64,000 nt of DNA from Planctomycetota bacterium (GCA_014238905.1 JABAAE010000016.1:62001-126000), one strand, 5' to 3'; counted from the first letter of the stretch, positions 35,611 through 45,202 are shown. Notes: a model not told the origin generated them from the sequence alone. A program made the numbers and translations.

Positions 35611-37191
35611 ATGAATTTTAGGGAATTGATGAAAACGATTCTGGGAGTTTGGGTCTTGGCATACGCCGGGGGTGTGATTGCGGCAGAGGAGTCGTTAAGG
35701 GTCACCAAACGGTCATTTTCAGGCGGGCAAGTTAAGACAAAAACCGAAACTTGGCAACCTGGCAAGACGGCCGTCATCGTTTGCGATATGTGGGATGCTC
35801 ACCATTGTTTCAACGCGGTGGGGAGGGTGAATGAAATGGCGCCACAGATGGATCGGTTTTTAATAGAGATGCGTCGCCGGGGCGCTACCGTGATTCATGC
35901 CCCGAGCAGTTGTGTCGGTTTTTATAAAGACCACCCGGCCCGTCAACGCGTTGCTTCCATTCCACGCAGCAGTCACATTCCCGAAGGGATAGGGCAGTGG
36001 TGCGATGACATTCCATCGGAAGTCGATTATCCACTCGATCAATCGGACGGTGGTGAAGATGACGATCCGGCACAACACGCCGCTTGGGCTCGTCAGTTGA
36101 CTGCCAAGGGTCGCAATCCCAGGGCTCCCTGGACCCGTCAGGTGGAGTCATTGACAATCTTGGATCAGGATTTCATTACCGATAACGGCGAAGAGGTGTG
36201 GAGCATTCTGGATCACAAGGGGGTTTCTAATGTCATGTTAGTCGGTGTGCACACCAACATGTGTGTTCTAGGCCGCCCTTTCGGGCTGCGGCAGCTTTCC
36301 AAGAATGGGAAGAATGTCGTCCTCGTCAGAGATCTGACCGACACGATGTATAACCCGGCCCGGTGGCCTTTTGTCGATCACTTTCAAGGGAACCGGCTCA
36401 TTCAGAGGCATATTGAGACTTACGTTTGCCCAACAATTACGTCGAATCAGATCCTGGGAGGCAAGCCCTTTGTCTTTCAGAATGACCGGCCAAAAAAATG
36501 CTTGATTGTTTGTGCGGAGTCCCTTTATGAAACGAGTAGAACCCTGCCGGAATTTGCCTCCCAGGTGATCAAAGACCAATTAGGGCTGGAGCCCGTCATA
36601 TTGAGTTGTGGAAAAGGAGAACATCAGGTTCCCCGTTTGGAAGAGGAGATACGAGACGCCGATTTGGTGATCCTCAGTGCTCGGCGCAGGTCGTTGCCGG
36701 AGTCCCAGTTGAATGCTGTCAAAGATTATCTCGATAAGGGACGGCCTTTGGTGGCGATCAGGACCTCTAGCCATGCGTTCGACACCCGTGGCAAGCACCC
36801 CGACGGACACGCGGAATGGCCAAATTTTGATACAGAAGTGATTGGAGGTGATTACACGGGGCATTATGCAAACGATCTGGTTTGCCGCTTGGTGGTTGCC
36901 AAGAACAGGCACGCAGTGATGACCGGCGTCGACATGCAGCAATCCAAGGGGTCTCTCTATCGATCAAGCCCTTTGTCATCTAATGCGACGGTGGTGCTGT
37001 GGGGGGAGGTCGACAGCGAGAAAAGAGAACCGGTAGCCTGGACTCACCAGTATGGTGACTCGAGGGTTTTTTATACATCGCTCGGCCATCCAGACGACTT
37101 TCGGGATGCTGGATTTGCCAGGCTCCTGGAGAATGGAATCCGTTGGTCGATGAAGATGAACATTGGTCTCGAACCAGAAAAAAAGAAATAA
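35611..37191 (+). CDS. Secreted isochorismatase-like / ThuA-like fusion
   Basis: Signal peptide, then an isochorismatase-type (cysteine hydrolase) domain about 45-290: AVIVCDMWDAHHC with the acidic catalytic residue, and VGVHTNMCVLGRPFG with the nucleophile Cys. The second domain, about 300-520, is ThuA-like: RDADLVILSARRR, RPLVAIRTSSHAFD, GGDYTGHY, TSLGHPDDF. ATG 35611 chosen over TTG 35599. The fusion puts a cysteine hydrolase with a domain used in sugar metabolism; its substrate is unknown. It precedes the PSD1-DUF1501 pair on the same strand, with a gap of 7 bp or a small overlap, so it is probably co-transcribed. Confidence 0.85.
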   Translation: MNFRELMKTILGVWVLAYAGGVIAAEESLRVTKRSFSGGQVKTKTETWQPGKTAVIVCDMWDAHHCFNAVGRVNEMAPQMDRFLIEMRRRGATVIHAPSSCVGFYKDHPARQRVASIPRSSHIPEGIGQWCDDIPSEVDYPLDQSDGGEDDDPAQHAAWARQLTAKGRNPRAPWTRQVESLTILDQDFITDNGEEVWSILDHKGVSNVMLVGVHTNMCVLGRPFGLRQLSKNGKNVVLVRDLTDTMYNPARWPFVDHFQGNRLIQRHIETYVCPTITSNQILGGKPFVFQNDRPKKCLIVCAESLYETSRTLPEFASQVIKDQLGLEPVILSCGKGEHQVPRLEEEIRDADLVILSARRRSLPESQLNAVKDYLDKGRPLVAIRTSSHAFDTRGKHPDGHAEWPNFDTEVIGGDYTGHYANDLVCRLVVAKNRHAVMTGVDMQQSKGSLYRSSPLSSNATVVLWGEVDSEKREPVAWTHQYGDSRVFYTSLGHPDDFRDAGFARLLENGIRWSMKMNIGLEPEKKK

Positions 37192-37198
37192 CCAAAGA

Positions 37199-40183
37199 AT
37201 GGATGTTGACCACTTTATTGGCAGCCTCGCTTTTAGACCTTGGAAAAATCGAATCCTGAACATGTCTCTTCCCTCTTGTCTATTGATTTATTTCCTGGCG
37301 TTTGGCTGGGGACCGCTGACTCTTTGCAGCCAAGTTGTTGCCAAGGATGAACTGGATGACCGTCAAGTCATCGTGTTCAATCGGGATATTCGGCCGCTTC
37401 TTTCCGATCGTTGTTTCCAGTGTCATGGACCTGACGAGAAAAAACGGGAAGCAGATCTTCGTTTCGACTTGGAAAAAGAAGCCAAAAAAGATCTCGGGGG
37501 TTACCGAGCGGTGGTCGAGGGAGATCTTGACCATAGCGAATTGGTTAAGCGGATCACCACCTCAGACGATGATCAACGGATGCCACCTCCGGAGTCGGGG
37601 AAATCGCTTTCGGAAGACGAAAAAAAGCTGTTGCGGCGTTGGATAAAGCAAGGGGCTGCTTTTGAAAAGCACTGGTCTTTTCAGGGGATCCGCAAAAGCC
37701 AACCCCCGAAGATCAATCTCGATGGGTGGCCTCAAAACGAAATTGATCTTTTCGTGGGAGCGAAACTCAGGGAACGGGGCCTGGTTCCCTCGCCTCGTGC
37801 TTCATCAGCGACTCTGATTCGAAGGCTCTATATTGATCTAATTGGTTTGGCTCCTACGGTGGAAGAGGTGAACCGGTTTTCAGGAGACCCATCGCCGGAA
37901 GCCTATGAGCGTGTTGTCGATCAATTGCTGGCTTCCAGGCATTACGGTGAGCGCATGGGCCGACATTGGCTCGACCTGGCTCGATACGCCGATTCCAACG
38001 GCTATGCCAATGATGGTCTAAGGTCGATCTGGCCTTACCGAGATTGGGTGATCCAATCGCTCAACGATGACATGCCGTTTGATCAATTTACGATCGAACA
38101 ATTAGCAGGGGATCTACTACCCAATGCAACACCCTCCCAGTTGGTGGCAACAGGATTCCATCGCAACACTCCATTGCAGACCGAGGGGGGGTCGGATCCG
38201 GAACAGTATCGGGTTGAACGAACGAAAAACCGGACCGATACCACCGGTGCCGTCTGGCTCGGTTTGACGGTGGGGTGTGCCCAATGTCATACCCATAAAT
38301 TTGATCCCATCACTCATCGGGAGTACTACCAGCTCTATTCCTTTTTCAACAGTGCCGACGAGCCCACTTTAACGATCGAACCCAGGGGAGAGGTGTCCGC
38401 ACGAATTGCCGGAAAAAAGAGAGAGCTGCAGACTGTTTTGGCGGAGATCGAAAAAGTCAAAACAGCATCGGTCGAGGAGAAATCCAAAGAGAAGGAGCTG
38501 ATTTGGAAAGGGCTGGCTCTGCAGGAAATGGAGAGCTTAGGGGGTGCGTCGTTAAAAAGGTTACCCGATTCTTCGATTTTGGTAAGTGGAAAAAATCCAC
38601 CTCAAGATACCTACCGATTTACCATTAATTTAGTGGAGCCAGTGCGATCAATCCGAATTGAGACTTTGACCCACCCATCGCTGCCGAAGGGGGGCCCGGG
38701 CCGCGCCGGAAATGGCAACTTCGTTTTGGCGGAACTGAAGATTCAGCAGAATGGTAAAAACGTCGAGGTGGTTGGTGGCAGGGCGGATCATTCGCAGCAG
38801 GGTTACTCTGTGGTGGACGCTTTTGACGGGGATTTAGAAACGGGTTGGGCGATCAATATAGCCGGCGGAAAATTGAACGTCGATCGAACCGCTGAGTTTG
38901 TCATGGCCCGGAGTCTTTCAGGACTGATTTCGTTAAGCCTCACCACCTATGAACAGGGCAGTGGCTATAACATCGGTCGTTTAAGGCTGGCCGGTAGCAG
39001 TGGTATTGCTTCTCAGGTGGTCCCTGGTCTTTCGCAGTTGGTGACTCGCAAAAACCAGATTGAAAAAGAAATGCGGCAATTGGAAAAAACGACCAGTAAA
39101 ACGCTCATTCTTCGTGAGAGGAGCAAACCCCGGGAATCGTTTGTTCAGTTGAGAGGTGATTTTCTCGATCGTGGACCGGTCGTGATTGCCCGCACCTTTG
39201 ACGTCTTACCTAAAGCAACCAAAGAGGGGGATGCCGAACGCCCTGCCAATCGACTCGATCTGGCCCGATGGCTGACATCATCCAACAACCCATTGACGGC
39301 CAGGGTGCATGCCAATCGGATTTGGCAGCATCTGTTTGGAGTTGGGTTGGTGGAGACCGAAAACGATTTTGGCTACCAGGGAGAATTGCCTTCGCATCCC
39401 GATCTGCTGGATTTTCTCGCCTCAGATTTAGTCGAACACCGCTGGAGGCAGAAGCGCCTCTATAAGAAAATTGTGATGTCCGCGACCTATCAACAGTCTT
39501 CTGTTTTTCGCGCCGACTTGTCGGCTGTCGATCCTAAGAACCGTTGGGTGGGTAGGCAAAATCGGTATCGAGTGGAAGGTGAAATTGTCCGAGACTTGGC
39601 GTTGACCGCGAGTGGATTGCTGAGCCGTAAGATGGGCGGTCCGCCTGTTTTTCCTCCGATTCCGCCCAACGTGATCGGGACCAGTTCTGCAAATCATCGT
39701 TGGCCAACCAGCCAGGGAGAAGATCGGTATCGGCGGGGCGTTTATACCGCGATTTATCGGGCGAATGTTTACCCTATGTTGTTGGCATTTGACGGGCCCG
39801 ACCGAGACAATGCTTGCACTCGGCGATCGGTTTCCAACACTCCCTTGCAGGCGCTGACGATGGCAAACGATGCTGGGTTCATGGAAATGTCCCAGGCGCT
39901 GGGAGCTAGAATCAATGGGTTGGTCGGTAAGCAGCCAGATGATTTGAAGATAGATTCCGTCGCCGCCAAAATTGATTTTGGGGTAAAAGCAGCTCTTTCC
40001 CGCCTGCCGACCAGCGCCGAACAAGAAATGTTGGCGGAGTATTTCAAATCAAGGGTCGTCTATTACCGTCAGGATTCCGGGCAAACCAAAATGTTGGTAG
40101 GCAAAAACGATCCGGTGTTGGCCGCCTGGGTCGCGGTTGGCCGCGTGCTTTTAAATCTCGACGAGATGATTACGCGGGAATAG
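37199..40183 (+). CDS. PSD1 / planctomycete cytochrome C protein (DUF1549-DUF1553)
   Basis: Signal peptide, haem motif CFQCHG at about residue 72 (PSCyt1), then DUF1549 (LDLARYADSNGYANDG), a beta-rich insert at about 430-610 that looks carbohydrate-binding-like (VVDAFDGDLETGW), and C-terminal DUF1553/PSD1 (ARVHANRIWQHLFGVGLVET, RSVSNTPLQALTMAND). A second C-x-x-C-H (CAQCHTHKFDP) is present. Starts at 37163, 37199 and 37262 are all open; 37199 gives a positively charged signal leader. The family is planctomycete-typical, exported, role unproven. Forms a pair with the DUF1501 gene 40226. Confidence 0.92.
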   Translation: MDVDHFIGSLAFRPWKNRILNMSLPSCLLIYFLAFGWGPLTLCSQVVAKDELDDRQVIVFNRDIRPLLSDRCFQCHGPDEKKREADLRFDLEKEAKKDLGGYRAVVEGDLDHSELVKRITTSDDDQRMPPPESGKSLSEDEKKLLRRWIKQGAAFEKHWSFQGIRKSQPPKINLDGWPQNEIDLFVGAKLRERGLVPSPRASSATLIRRLYIDLIGLAPTVEEVNRFSGDPSPEAYERVVDQLLASRHYGERMGRHWLDLARYADSNGYANDGLRSIWPYRDWVIQSLNDDMPFDQFTIEQLAGDLLPNATPSQLVATGFHRNTPLQTEGGSDPEQYRVERTKNRTDTTGAVWLGLTVGCAQCHTHKFDPITHREYYQLYSFFNSADEPTLTIEPRGEVSARIAGKKRELQTVLAEIEKVKTASVEEKSKEKELIWKGLALQEMESLGGASLKRLPDSSILVSGKNPPQDTYRFTINLVEPVRSIRIETLTHPSLPKGGPGRAGNGNFVLAELKIQQNGKNVEVVGGRADHSQQGYSVVDAFDGDLETGWAINIAGGKLNVDRTAEFVMARSLSGLISLSLTTYEQGSGYNIGRLRLAGSSGIASQVVPGLSQLVTRKNQIEKEMRQLEKTTSKTLILRERSKPRESFVQLRGDFLDRGPVVIARTFDVLPKATKEGDAERPANRLDLARWLTSSNNPLTARVHANRIWQHLFGVGLVETENDFGYQGELPSHPDLLDFLASDLVEHRWRQKRLYKKIVMSATYQQSSVFRADLSAVDPKNRWVGRQNRYRVEGEIVRDLALTASGLLSRKMGGPPVFPPIPPNVIGTSSANHRWPTSQGEDRYRRGVYTAIYRANVYPMLLAFDGPDRDNACTRRSVSNTPLQALTMANDAGFMEMSQALGARINGLVGKQPDDLKIDSVAAKIDFGVKAALSRLPTSAEQEMLAEYFKSRVVYYRQDSGQTKMLVGKNDPVLAAWVAVGRVLLNLDEMITRE

Positions 40184-40225
40184 AGATGGCTGATTGACGG
40201 TCGGAAATTTTTTTAATTAGGTGAA

Positions 40226-41674
40226 GTGATTTTGAATTCCAGATCAGAACCCCTCGTGTCCCTGAGAGAGAACCGCCGGCATTTTTTTGAGAAATGCTCG
40301 ATAGGCTTGGGTTCGATCGCTTTGGCCCACCTCTTGAATGACGGCAAACTAACCGCTGATGTCGTGGATGGTCCGTTTGTTTCCAAACCAACCTCTTTTC
40401 GTCCGCAGGCCAAACGGATTATTTACCTGTTTATGGCTGGGGGGCCCAGTCAACTGGAGCTTTTCGACTACAAACCAGTTCTTTCGAAATTTAACGGAAA
40501 GGCACCGACGGCCGAAATGTTGAAAGGAAAAAGGTTTGCCTTCCTGAAGGGAAAAGAAAAACTCTTGGGACCGACCCGTCGTTTTGGACGATTTGGTCAA
40601 AGCGGAATGACGATGTCAGATTTGCTGCCCAATCACGCGAAGATCGTCGATGATCTTTGCTTTGTCAAAACCGTTCAGACCGACGTCTTCAATCACGGAC
40701 CTGCCAAGATCTTTATGAACACCGGTTCAGCGCAAACGGGGCGGCCTAGCATGGGGTCCTGGTTGAGCTATGGGATAGGATCGGAATCGGATAGTCTGCC
40801 CGGTTTTGTAGTGCTGCAAAGTGGACCGCGGGGGCCCAGGAATGGGGCTCAGCTCTGGTCGAGTGGGTTTTTGCCTTCCACCTATCAGGGTGTTCCGTTT
40901 CGTAAGGGGGCTACGCCAATTCTGAACCTGTCCACGCCAGCTGGGATTGGTGGAAAAGCGGGGCAGAGTAAGTTTATTGAAACCGTCTCTGGCATGAATC
41001 GTTTAAGGGTCGATCGAACCGGAGATCCGGAGATCGAAACCCGGATTGCAGCCTACGAGATGGCGTATCGGATGCAGACGAGCGCTCCAGAGTTGATGGA
41101 TCTTGCTGGAGAAACCCAGGAGACGATTGATCTCTATGGAGTAGAGCGAGGTAAACCTTCCTATGCTGCGAATTGCCTTCTGGCCAGAAGGTTGATCGAG
41201 AGAGATGTCCGATTTGTTCAGCTCTACCATACCAATTGGGATCACCATGGCGGCGGCGGGGAGAATCTCAGGACCGACCTTCCTAAAAGGACGGCGGAAA
41301 TTGATCAGGCGAACGCAGCTTTGATTATTGATCTCAAGAGACGTGGTCTGCTGGAAGATACATTGGTGATCTGGGGCGGTGAATTCGGCCGGACCCCGAT
41401 GGGAGAAGAACGGCAAAGTGTGGGGCGGGATCATCACATCGAAGCATTCACAATATGGATGGCCGGAGGCGGGGTCAAAGCCGGAATGCAGTTTGGTAAA
41501 ACCGACGAATTAGGATTCGCCCCTGTAGAAAATCCGGTCCATGTTCATGACCTGCATGCCACGATTTTGCACTTGATGGGCATTGACCATCAGAAACTGA
41601 CTTATCGTTTTATGGGTCGTGATTTCCGTTTGACTGATGTCCATGGGGAGGTCATTCAGGGGATTCTTTCCTGA
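40226..41674 (+). CDS. DUF1501 family protein (paired with PSD1)
   Basis: Second DUF1501 protein in the window. MAGGPSQLELFDYKP replaces WLLGGPPQHETWDPKP of the first copy; also QLYHTNWDHHGGG, WGGEFGRTP and GRDHHIEAFTIWMAGGG. Start GTG 40226. The N-terminus (NRRHFFEKCSIGLG) looks like a Tat-type export signal. 42 bp after the PSD1 gene, the usual pairing; such pairs are proposed to act on sulfated polysaccharides or in the periplasm, but that is not shown. Confidence 0.92.
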   Translation: MILNSRSEPLVSLRENRRHFFEKCSIGLGSIALAHLLNDGKLTADVVDGPFVSKPTSFRPQAKRIIYLFMAGGPSQLELFDYKPVLSKFNGKAPTAEMLKGKRFAFLKGKEKLLGPTRRFGRFGQSGMTMSDLLPNHAKIVDDLCFVKTVQTDVFNHGPAKIFMNTGSAQTGRPSMGSWLSYGIGSESDSLPGFVVLQSGPRGPRNGAQLWSSGFLPSTYQGVPFRKGATPILNLSTPAGIGGKAGQSKFIETVSGMNRLRVDRTGDPEIETRIAAYEMAYRMQTSAPELMDLAGETQETIDLYGVERGKPSYAANCLLARRLIERDVRFVQLYHTNWDHHGGGGENLRTDLPKRTAEIDQANAALIIDLKRRGLLEDTLVIWGGEFGRTPMGEERQSVGRDHHIEAFTIWMAGGGVKAGMQFGKTDELGFAPVENPVHVHDLHATILHLMGIDHQKLTYRFMGRDFRLTDVHGEVIQGILS

Positions 41675-41763
41675 GAGGATGATCGCGTTCAGTGTAGGCA
41701 AGCCATCGGCGAGAGGCTTTCTTCGTTGCCGGCGTTTTTCGACCGGGTGAGGGAAGAGATCGT

Positions 41764-41791
41764 GGGGGTGATGTCGCGGGGGTGATGTCGC
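41764..41791 (+). repeat. 14-bp tandem duplication
   Basis: Two copies of GGGGGTGATGTCGC, followed by a further G-run. Confidence 0.85.
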
Positions 41792-41846
41792 GGGGGGGAT
41801 CCAAGACGGGACTGGGGATGGGAGTCGCCTGATTGATGAAGCGGGG

Positions 41847-41926
41847 CAGTCGGCCGTTTTAACAGTCGGCCGTTTTAACAGTCTGTCGTTTTAACAGTCT
41901 GTCGTTTTAACAGTCAGCCGAATGAA
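41847..41926 (+). repeat. 16-bp tandem array
   Basis: Five copies of CAGTCGGCCGTTTTAA; copies 3 and 4 read CAGTCTGTCG and the last is diverged at the end. Confidence 0.93.
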
Positions 41927-41993
41927 CAGGCAGGGCCAAGGACTCTGCGATGGCGGCAAGCCCCGGAGACGAATGCGTCGAGTTGATTAGAAT

Positions 41994-42037
41994 GTTGTGA
42001 CACTGAAGAAGTTAGGTTGTGACACAGAGGAAGTTAA
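41994..42037 (+). repeat. 22-bp tandem duplication
   Basis: Two copies starting GTTGTGACAC and ending GAAGTTA, with three mismatches. Confidence 0.8.
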
Positions 42038-42082
42038 CGTTACGCCCCAAACAAATTGAGATCCTTCAAGTTGGGGGTCGGG

Positions 42083-42112
42083 CCGGCGAACAACCTCCCG
42101 GCGAACAACCTC
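42083..42112 (+). repeat. 15-bp tandem duplication
   Basis: Two exact copies of CCGGCGAACAACCTC. Confidence 0.85.
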
Positions 42113-42194
42113 AAAGCGAAAACTGGTTTGCTGAGGGAAACAAAGCCAGTACCAAGGAGACCGTTGGGGTTTGGCGTTTGCTGAATGGCATCGG

Positions 42195-42236
42195 CTGAAT
42201 GGCGGTACTGCTGAATGGCGGTACTGCTGAATGGCG
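42195..42236 (+). repeat. 16-bp tandem array next to tRNA-Phe
   Basis: Two copies of CTGAATGGCGGTACTG and a partial third (a diverged copy also precedes at 42181), ending about 20 bp past the 3' end of tRNA-Phe. Confidence 0.88.
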
Positions 42237-42255
42237 TCAAGGGTGCGTCAACGAG

Positions 42256-42328
42256 TGGTCGGGGGCGGGCTCGAACCGCCGACACATGGATTTTCAGTCC
42301 ATTGCTCTACCAACTGAGCTACCCGACC
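42256..42328 (-). tRNA. tRNA-Phe (GAA)
   Basis: 73 nt, no encoded CCA. The 7-bp acceptor stem is perfect (GGTCGGG with CCCGACC), discriminator A. D-arm GCTC/GAGC, anticodon loop CTGAAAA with GAA at 34-36, variable loop GTGTC, T-arm GGCGG with loop TTCGAGC. All arms pair on inspection. Confidence 0.97.
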
Positions 42329-42482
42329 TTTTTGGCTCCACGCCTAAAGACGAGATCCAAAATGAATCACAGAATTTATCATCGGCAGAAATGGCTGGCA
42401 AGGTCCAATGTGCTGATTTCGCACCGAATGCAAACGGATTTTTATAAAAATAAGGATTGTTCGGCTGCTGGGCTCGTAATAG

Positions 42483-42511
42483 TTGACACTGTTTTTGCAG
42501 GGCATTAGTAT
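42483..42511 (+). promoter_or_regulatory. Candidate sigma-70-type promoter of the ExbB/ExbD operon
   Basis: TTGACA at 42483-42488, a 17-bp spacer, then TAGTAT at 42506-42511 (four of six matches to TATAAT), 83 bp before the first ATG. The match is by consensus only. Confidence 0.4.
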
Positions 42512-42594
42512 TCCATTACGGTTTGCCTTCTGCTTTTCAGGCGTAAGCTATTGCTCGATCTTATCAAAACGCCTTTCACAACCTAGGACCAAAG

Positions 42595-44262
42595 ATGGCC
42601 GTCACCAAAAAATGGACGACACTTGTCGTTTTCGTTGTGGCATCGGTGTTTCAACACAGCCAACTCACGATGCTTTCAGCACAGGATGAGGATATTACAC
42701 CGGACAGTGAATACGTTAAGGCCATGGTCAAGCCCGCGGTCGCCTATCTAAAGGCAAACTATAACAATTCGCGCGAGTACGGAAATTCGGCCTTGGTTGG
42801 TTTGGCGATTTTTAATGCCGGTCTGCGGTTCGGAATCGGACGGAATGAGCTTAAAAGAGATCCGGTACTGTCACAGATCCTGGACAAGGTTTCTGAGGAA
42901 ATAGGCACGATTACGCCCGAAGGGGAAAGGACCATTTACGCCGCTTGTGTATCTGGTTTGCTGTTGGCTGAAGTTGATGAAGTCAAGTACAGCCAACAGA
43001 TCAAAAAAGTCTTGGAGTTTCTGTATGCAAGACAGCAACCTCACGGTGGTTGGGGGTACAAAAAAGAACCGGCCGGAGATACTTCCCAGACTCAGTATGC
43101 CAGTCTTTTCTTTTGGCTTGCCAAAGAAAAACGTTTCAATGTTAAAAAGTCGGCAGTTGAAGGTGCGATCAATTTTTTGATTAATACCCAGCACGCCTCT
43201 GGTGGTTTTGTCTATAAGGCTCAGCCCGGCCAGATTTTTGGAAATACGACGCAGTCCTTAACGGCCGCCGGCTTGGGAAGCATTTATCTACTCGGAGACG
43301 CTTACGGCTTACATGGCGGACAGAATGTTTCATCCAAGAAAAGAAAACCTGCCGAGCAGCTATTGCCTGTGGACGTGACGTTGGTGGTCGAAGAGGATCC
43401 CGAAGAAAAGAAACAAGCTCAGGGTCCCGCTCGGCAGATCAATGGTTTTGGTGCTTGCAAGAGTCGCGGAGACCAATGGTTTCAAAACAATTTTACGATC
43501 GATCCCGCTGCGTGGACTTACTATTATCTTTACGGTTACGAGCGTTACAGAACCTTTAAAGAGCGAGCTGACAAACAGGATGGTGGTGACTCCCCAAGGT
43601 GGTACGTCCTCGGGGCAAAGTTTCTCAAATCCAAGCAGAATGGCAACGGTTCCTGGATCAGCAGCAATTCAGTTGAACAGAGTTACGATCATTCGACTTC
43701 TTTTGCGATTCTGTTTTTGGTTCGAAGTACCAAGCTGATCGTTCCCAGTTGGACCTCCGTCTTTGAGGCCGGTGGAGCGGGGTTGCCCGAAGAAGGGGAG
43801 TTGACGATGCGAGGCGGACGCCTGGTCAACAAGACATTTCGTCAGGATTTTGATAAAGTTTTAGCGCTTGTGGAAACTGGAACGGATACAGATTGGAGTA
43901 AGTTTGCTTCCAAATTCGACCAACTTGTTCTGGATTCCAAGGGCGGGTCACGGGCGCAGCAGTTGGCAACACTCAGGAATTTGGTGACACACGAAAATCC
44001 GGTGGCCCGACGAATCGCGGTACAGTCAATCGGCAAGGTCCGGGATTTTAACAACATTCCTTTCTTGATATTCGCATTGACCGACCCACAGCCGGAAATT
44101 GTAGGAATTGCCAACGATGGTCTCCGTTTTGTTAGTCGAAAATTTAACGCGCGAAAAGTTTCATCTAAGCCTTCCAAAGATGAGATGAATGCGTTGGTTA
44201 AATTCTGGTCAAAATGGTACTTGGAGGTGGTTCCTGAAGGCAGACTGTTGGAAGTAGAGTAG
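42595..44262 (+). CDS. Secreted prenyltransferase/squalene-oxidase-repeat protein
   Basis: First gene of the operon; AGGA lies before ATG 42595. Signal peptide to about 30. The main part is an alpha/alpha toroid of terpene-cyclase-like repeats: LEFLYARQQPHGGWGYKKE, FLINTQHASGGFVYKA and LKSKQNGNGSWISS, each with the Q-x-x-x-G-x-W/F core. No catalytic Asp-rich cyclase motif is seen, so a structural or ligand-binding role is likelier than an enzymatic one. The C-terminus has a HEAT-like stretch (ARRIAVQSIGKVRDFNNIPF). A related toroid protein with DUF4159 is at 61247. Confidence 0.85.
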   Translation: MAVTKKWTTLVVFVVASVFQHSQLTMLSAQDEDITPDSEYVKAMVKPAVAYLKANYNNSREYGNSALVGLAIFNAGLRFGIGRNELKRDPVLSQILDKVSEEIGTITPEGERTIYAACVSGLLLAEVDEVKYSQQIKKVLEFLYARQQPHGGWGYKKEPAGDTSQTQYASLFFWLAKEKRFNVKKSAVEGAINFLINTQHASGGFVYKAQPGQIFGNTTQSLTAAGLGSIYLLGDAYGLHGGQNVSSKKRKPAEQLLPVDVTLVVEEDPEEKKQAQGPARQINGFGACKSRGDQWFQNNFTIDPAAWTYYYLYGYERYRTFKERADKQDGGDSPRWYVLGAKFLKSKQNGNGSWISSNSVEQSYDHSTSFAILFLVRSTKLIVPSWTSVFEAGGAGLPEEGELTMRGGRLVNKTFRQDFDKVLALVETGTDTDWSKFASKFDQLVLDSKGGSRAQQLATLRNLVTHENPVARRIAVQSIGKVRDFNNIPFLIFALTDPQPEIVGIANDGLRFVSRKFNARKVSSKPSKDEMNALVKFWSKWYLEVVPEGRLLEVE

Positions 44263-44299
44263 AATAGAGTTACCACCGATTTAAAATGCAGGTCTTTCC

Positions 44300-45202
44300 A
44301 TGAGCACATCAATAAAAGGGGATGCACGATCTTTTTCGGACGCATTTGGAAATGAATCAAAAACGGCCGTCAGTAGCTATGATCTGGTGTCAGGTTTTTT
44401 GATGGCTGCAGTTGGGCTGGTCGGTTTTATTACCGGATTGTTGGCGTTGTTGTTTTTTCTCAACATGGAATGGGATAAGCAACCCGAACCTGAGATGTTT
44501 ATTTTTGACGACTTGGCTGGATTCGAGAATCCTGAAGGGATTGCTGAAGACTTTGAGGAACCGGGCGTCGAAGAGCTTGCCGAAGTTGAAGAGCCGCAGT
44601 TGGCTGACGCCCTTGAAATGGTGACCGATGCGGTTTCCACCACACGCGCGGCCATCGAGGCGGTGGATGGGACCGCGGCGCAGATGGGCACTGGGAAAGG
44701 TCTTGGTGATAGGCGTACCAACGGTCCGGGAGGCCCAGGCAATGGGAGATTTAACCCCGCAGAACATTGGGTGATCCAATATACTACTGCCAGCAAGGAA
44801 GGTTATGCCGCCCAGTTGGACGCGTTTGGAATAGAAATCGGTTCTCTGAGTAAAGAGTCAACGCTGATCGAGTATGCGTCCAAGCTTTCGGCGTCCAAAC
44901 CGAGTTATCGAACAGGTGTCCGACGTGAAGAAAAAAGAGTCTTTTTCAAAAAACCTAACAATCACCCCGTGACGAGATGGGATAAACAACTACTGACTTC
45001 CAGTGGTGCTCAGACTTCTAATCGATTCATTTTCAATTTTTATCCACCTGCGGCGTTTTTGAAGTTGAATGCAATCGAAAAGGCTCGCGTGCAGGCTGAT
45101 AAAGTCCGATCGCAGGAGGATGTCAAACGGACCCTGTTTGGTGTCAGGAATGGTTCGGGTGGCAAACTGGAGTATTATTTGATCGATATCAAGTATTATT
45201 AA
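44300..45202 (+). CDS. Single-TM protein with acidic linker (possible TonB/TolA-like member)
   Basis: About 30 residues of cytoplasmic N-terminus, one TM helix (about 38-56, AVGLVGFITGLLALLFFL), a linker very rich in Glu, Asp and Pro (60-130), a Gly-rich hinge (GPGGPGNGRF), then a C-terminal globular part of about 140 residues ending in an antiparallel-type strand (LEYYLIDIKYY). This is the topology of TonB and TolA, and the gene lies directly before ExbB and ExbD genes. Sequence similarity to TonB is not visible. A non-motor scaffold is the alternative. Confidence 0.6.
   Translation: MSTSIKGDARSFSDAFGNESKTAVSSYDLVSGFLMAAVGLVGFITGLLALLFFLNMEWDKQPEPEMFIFDDLAGFENPEGIAEDFEEPGVEELAEVEEPQLADALEMVTDAVSTTRAAIEAVDGTAAQMGTGKGLGDRRTNGPGGPGNGRFNPAEHWVIQYTTASKEGYAAQLDAFGIEIGSLSKESTLIEYASKLSASKPSYRTGVRREEKRVFFKKPNNHPVTRWDKQLLTSSGAQTSNRFIFNFYPPAAFLKLNAIEKARVQADKVRSQEDVKRTLFGVRNGSGGKLEYYLIDIKYY

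Larger units (their letters stand above)
41675..42255. other. 581-bp region packed with short tandem arrays
   Basis: Between the DUF1501 stop and tRNA-Phe. It holds five separate short arrays (listed individually) and no gene. Short open frames here are built from the arrays. Confidence 0.7.

Noticed and set aside
41764-42236. CRISPR array
   Set aside because: Units are 14-22 bp with no spacers between them, each array has its own unit, and no cas gene is present.
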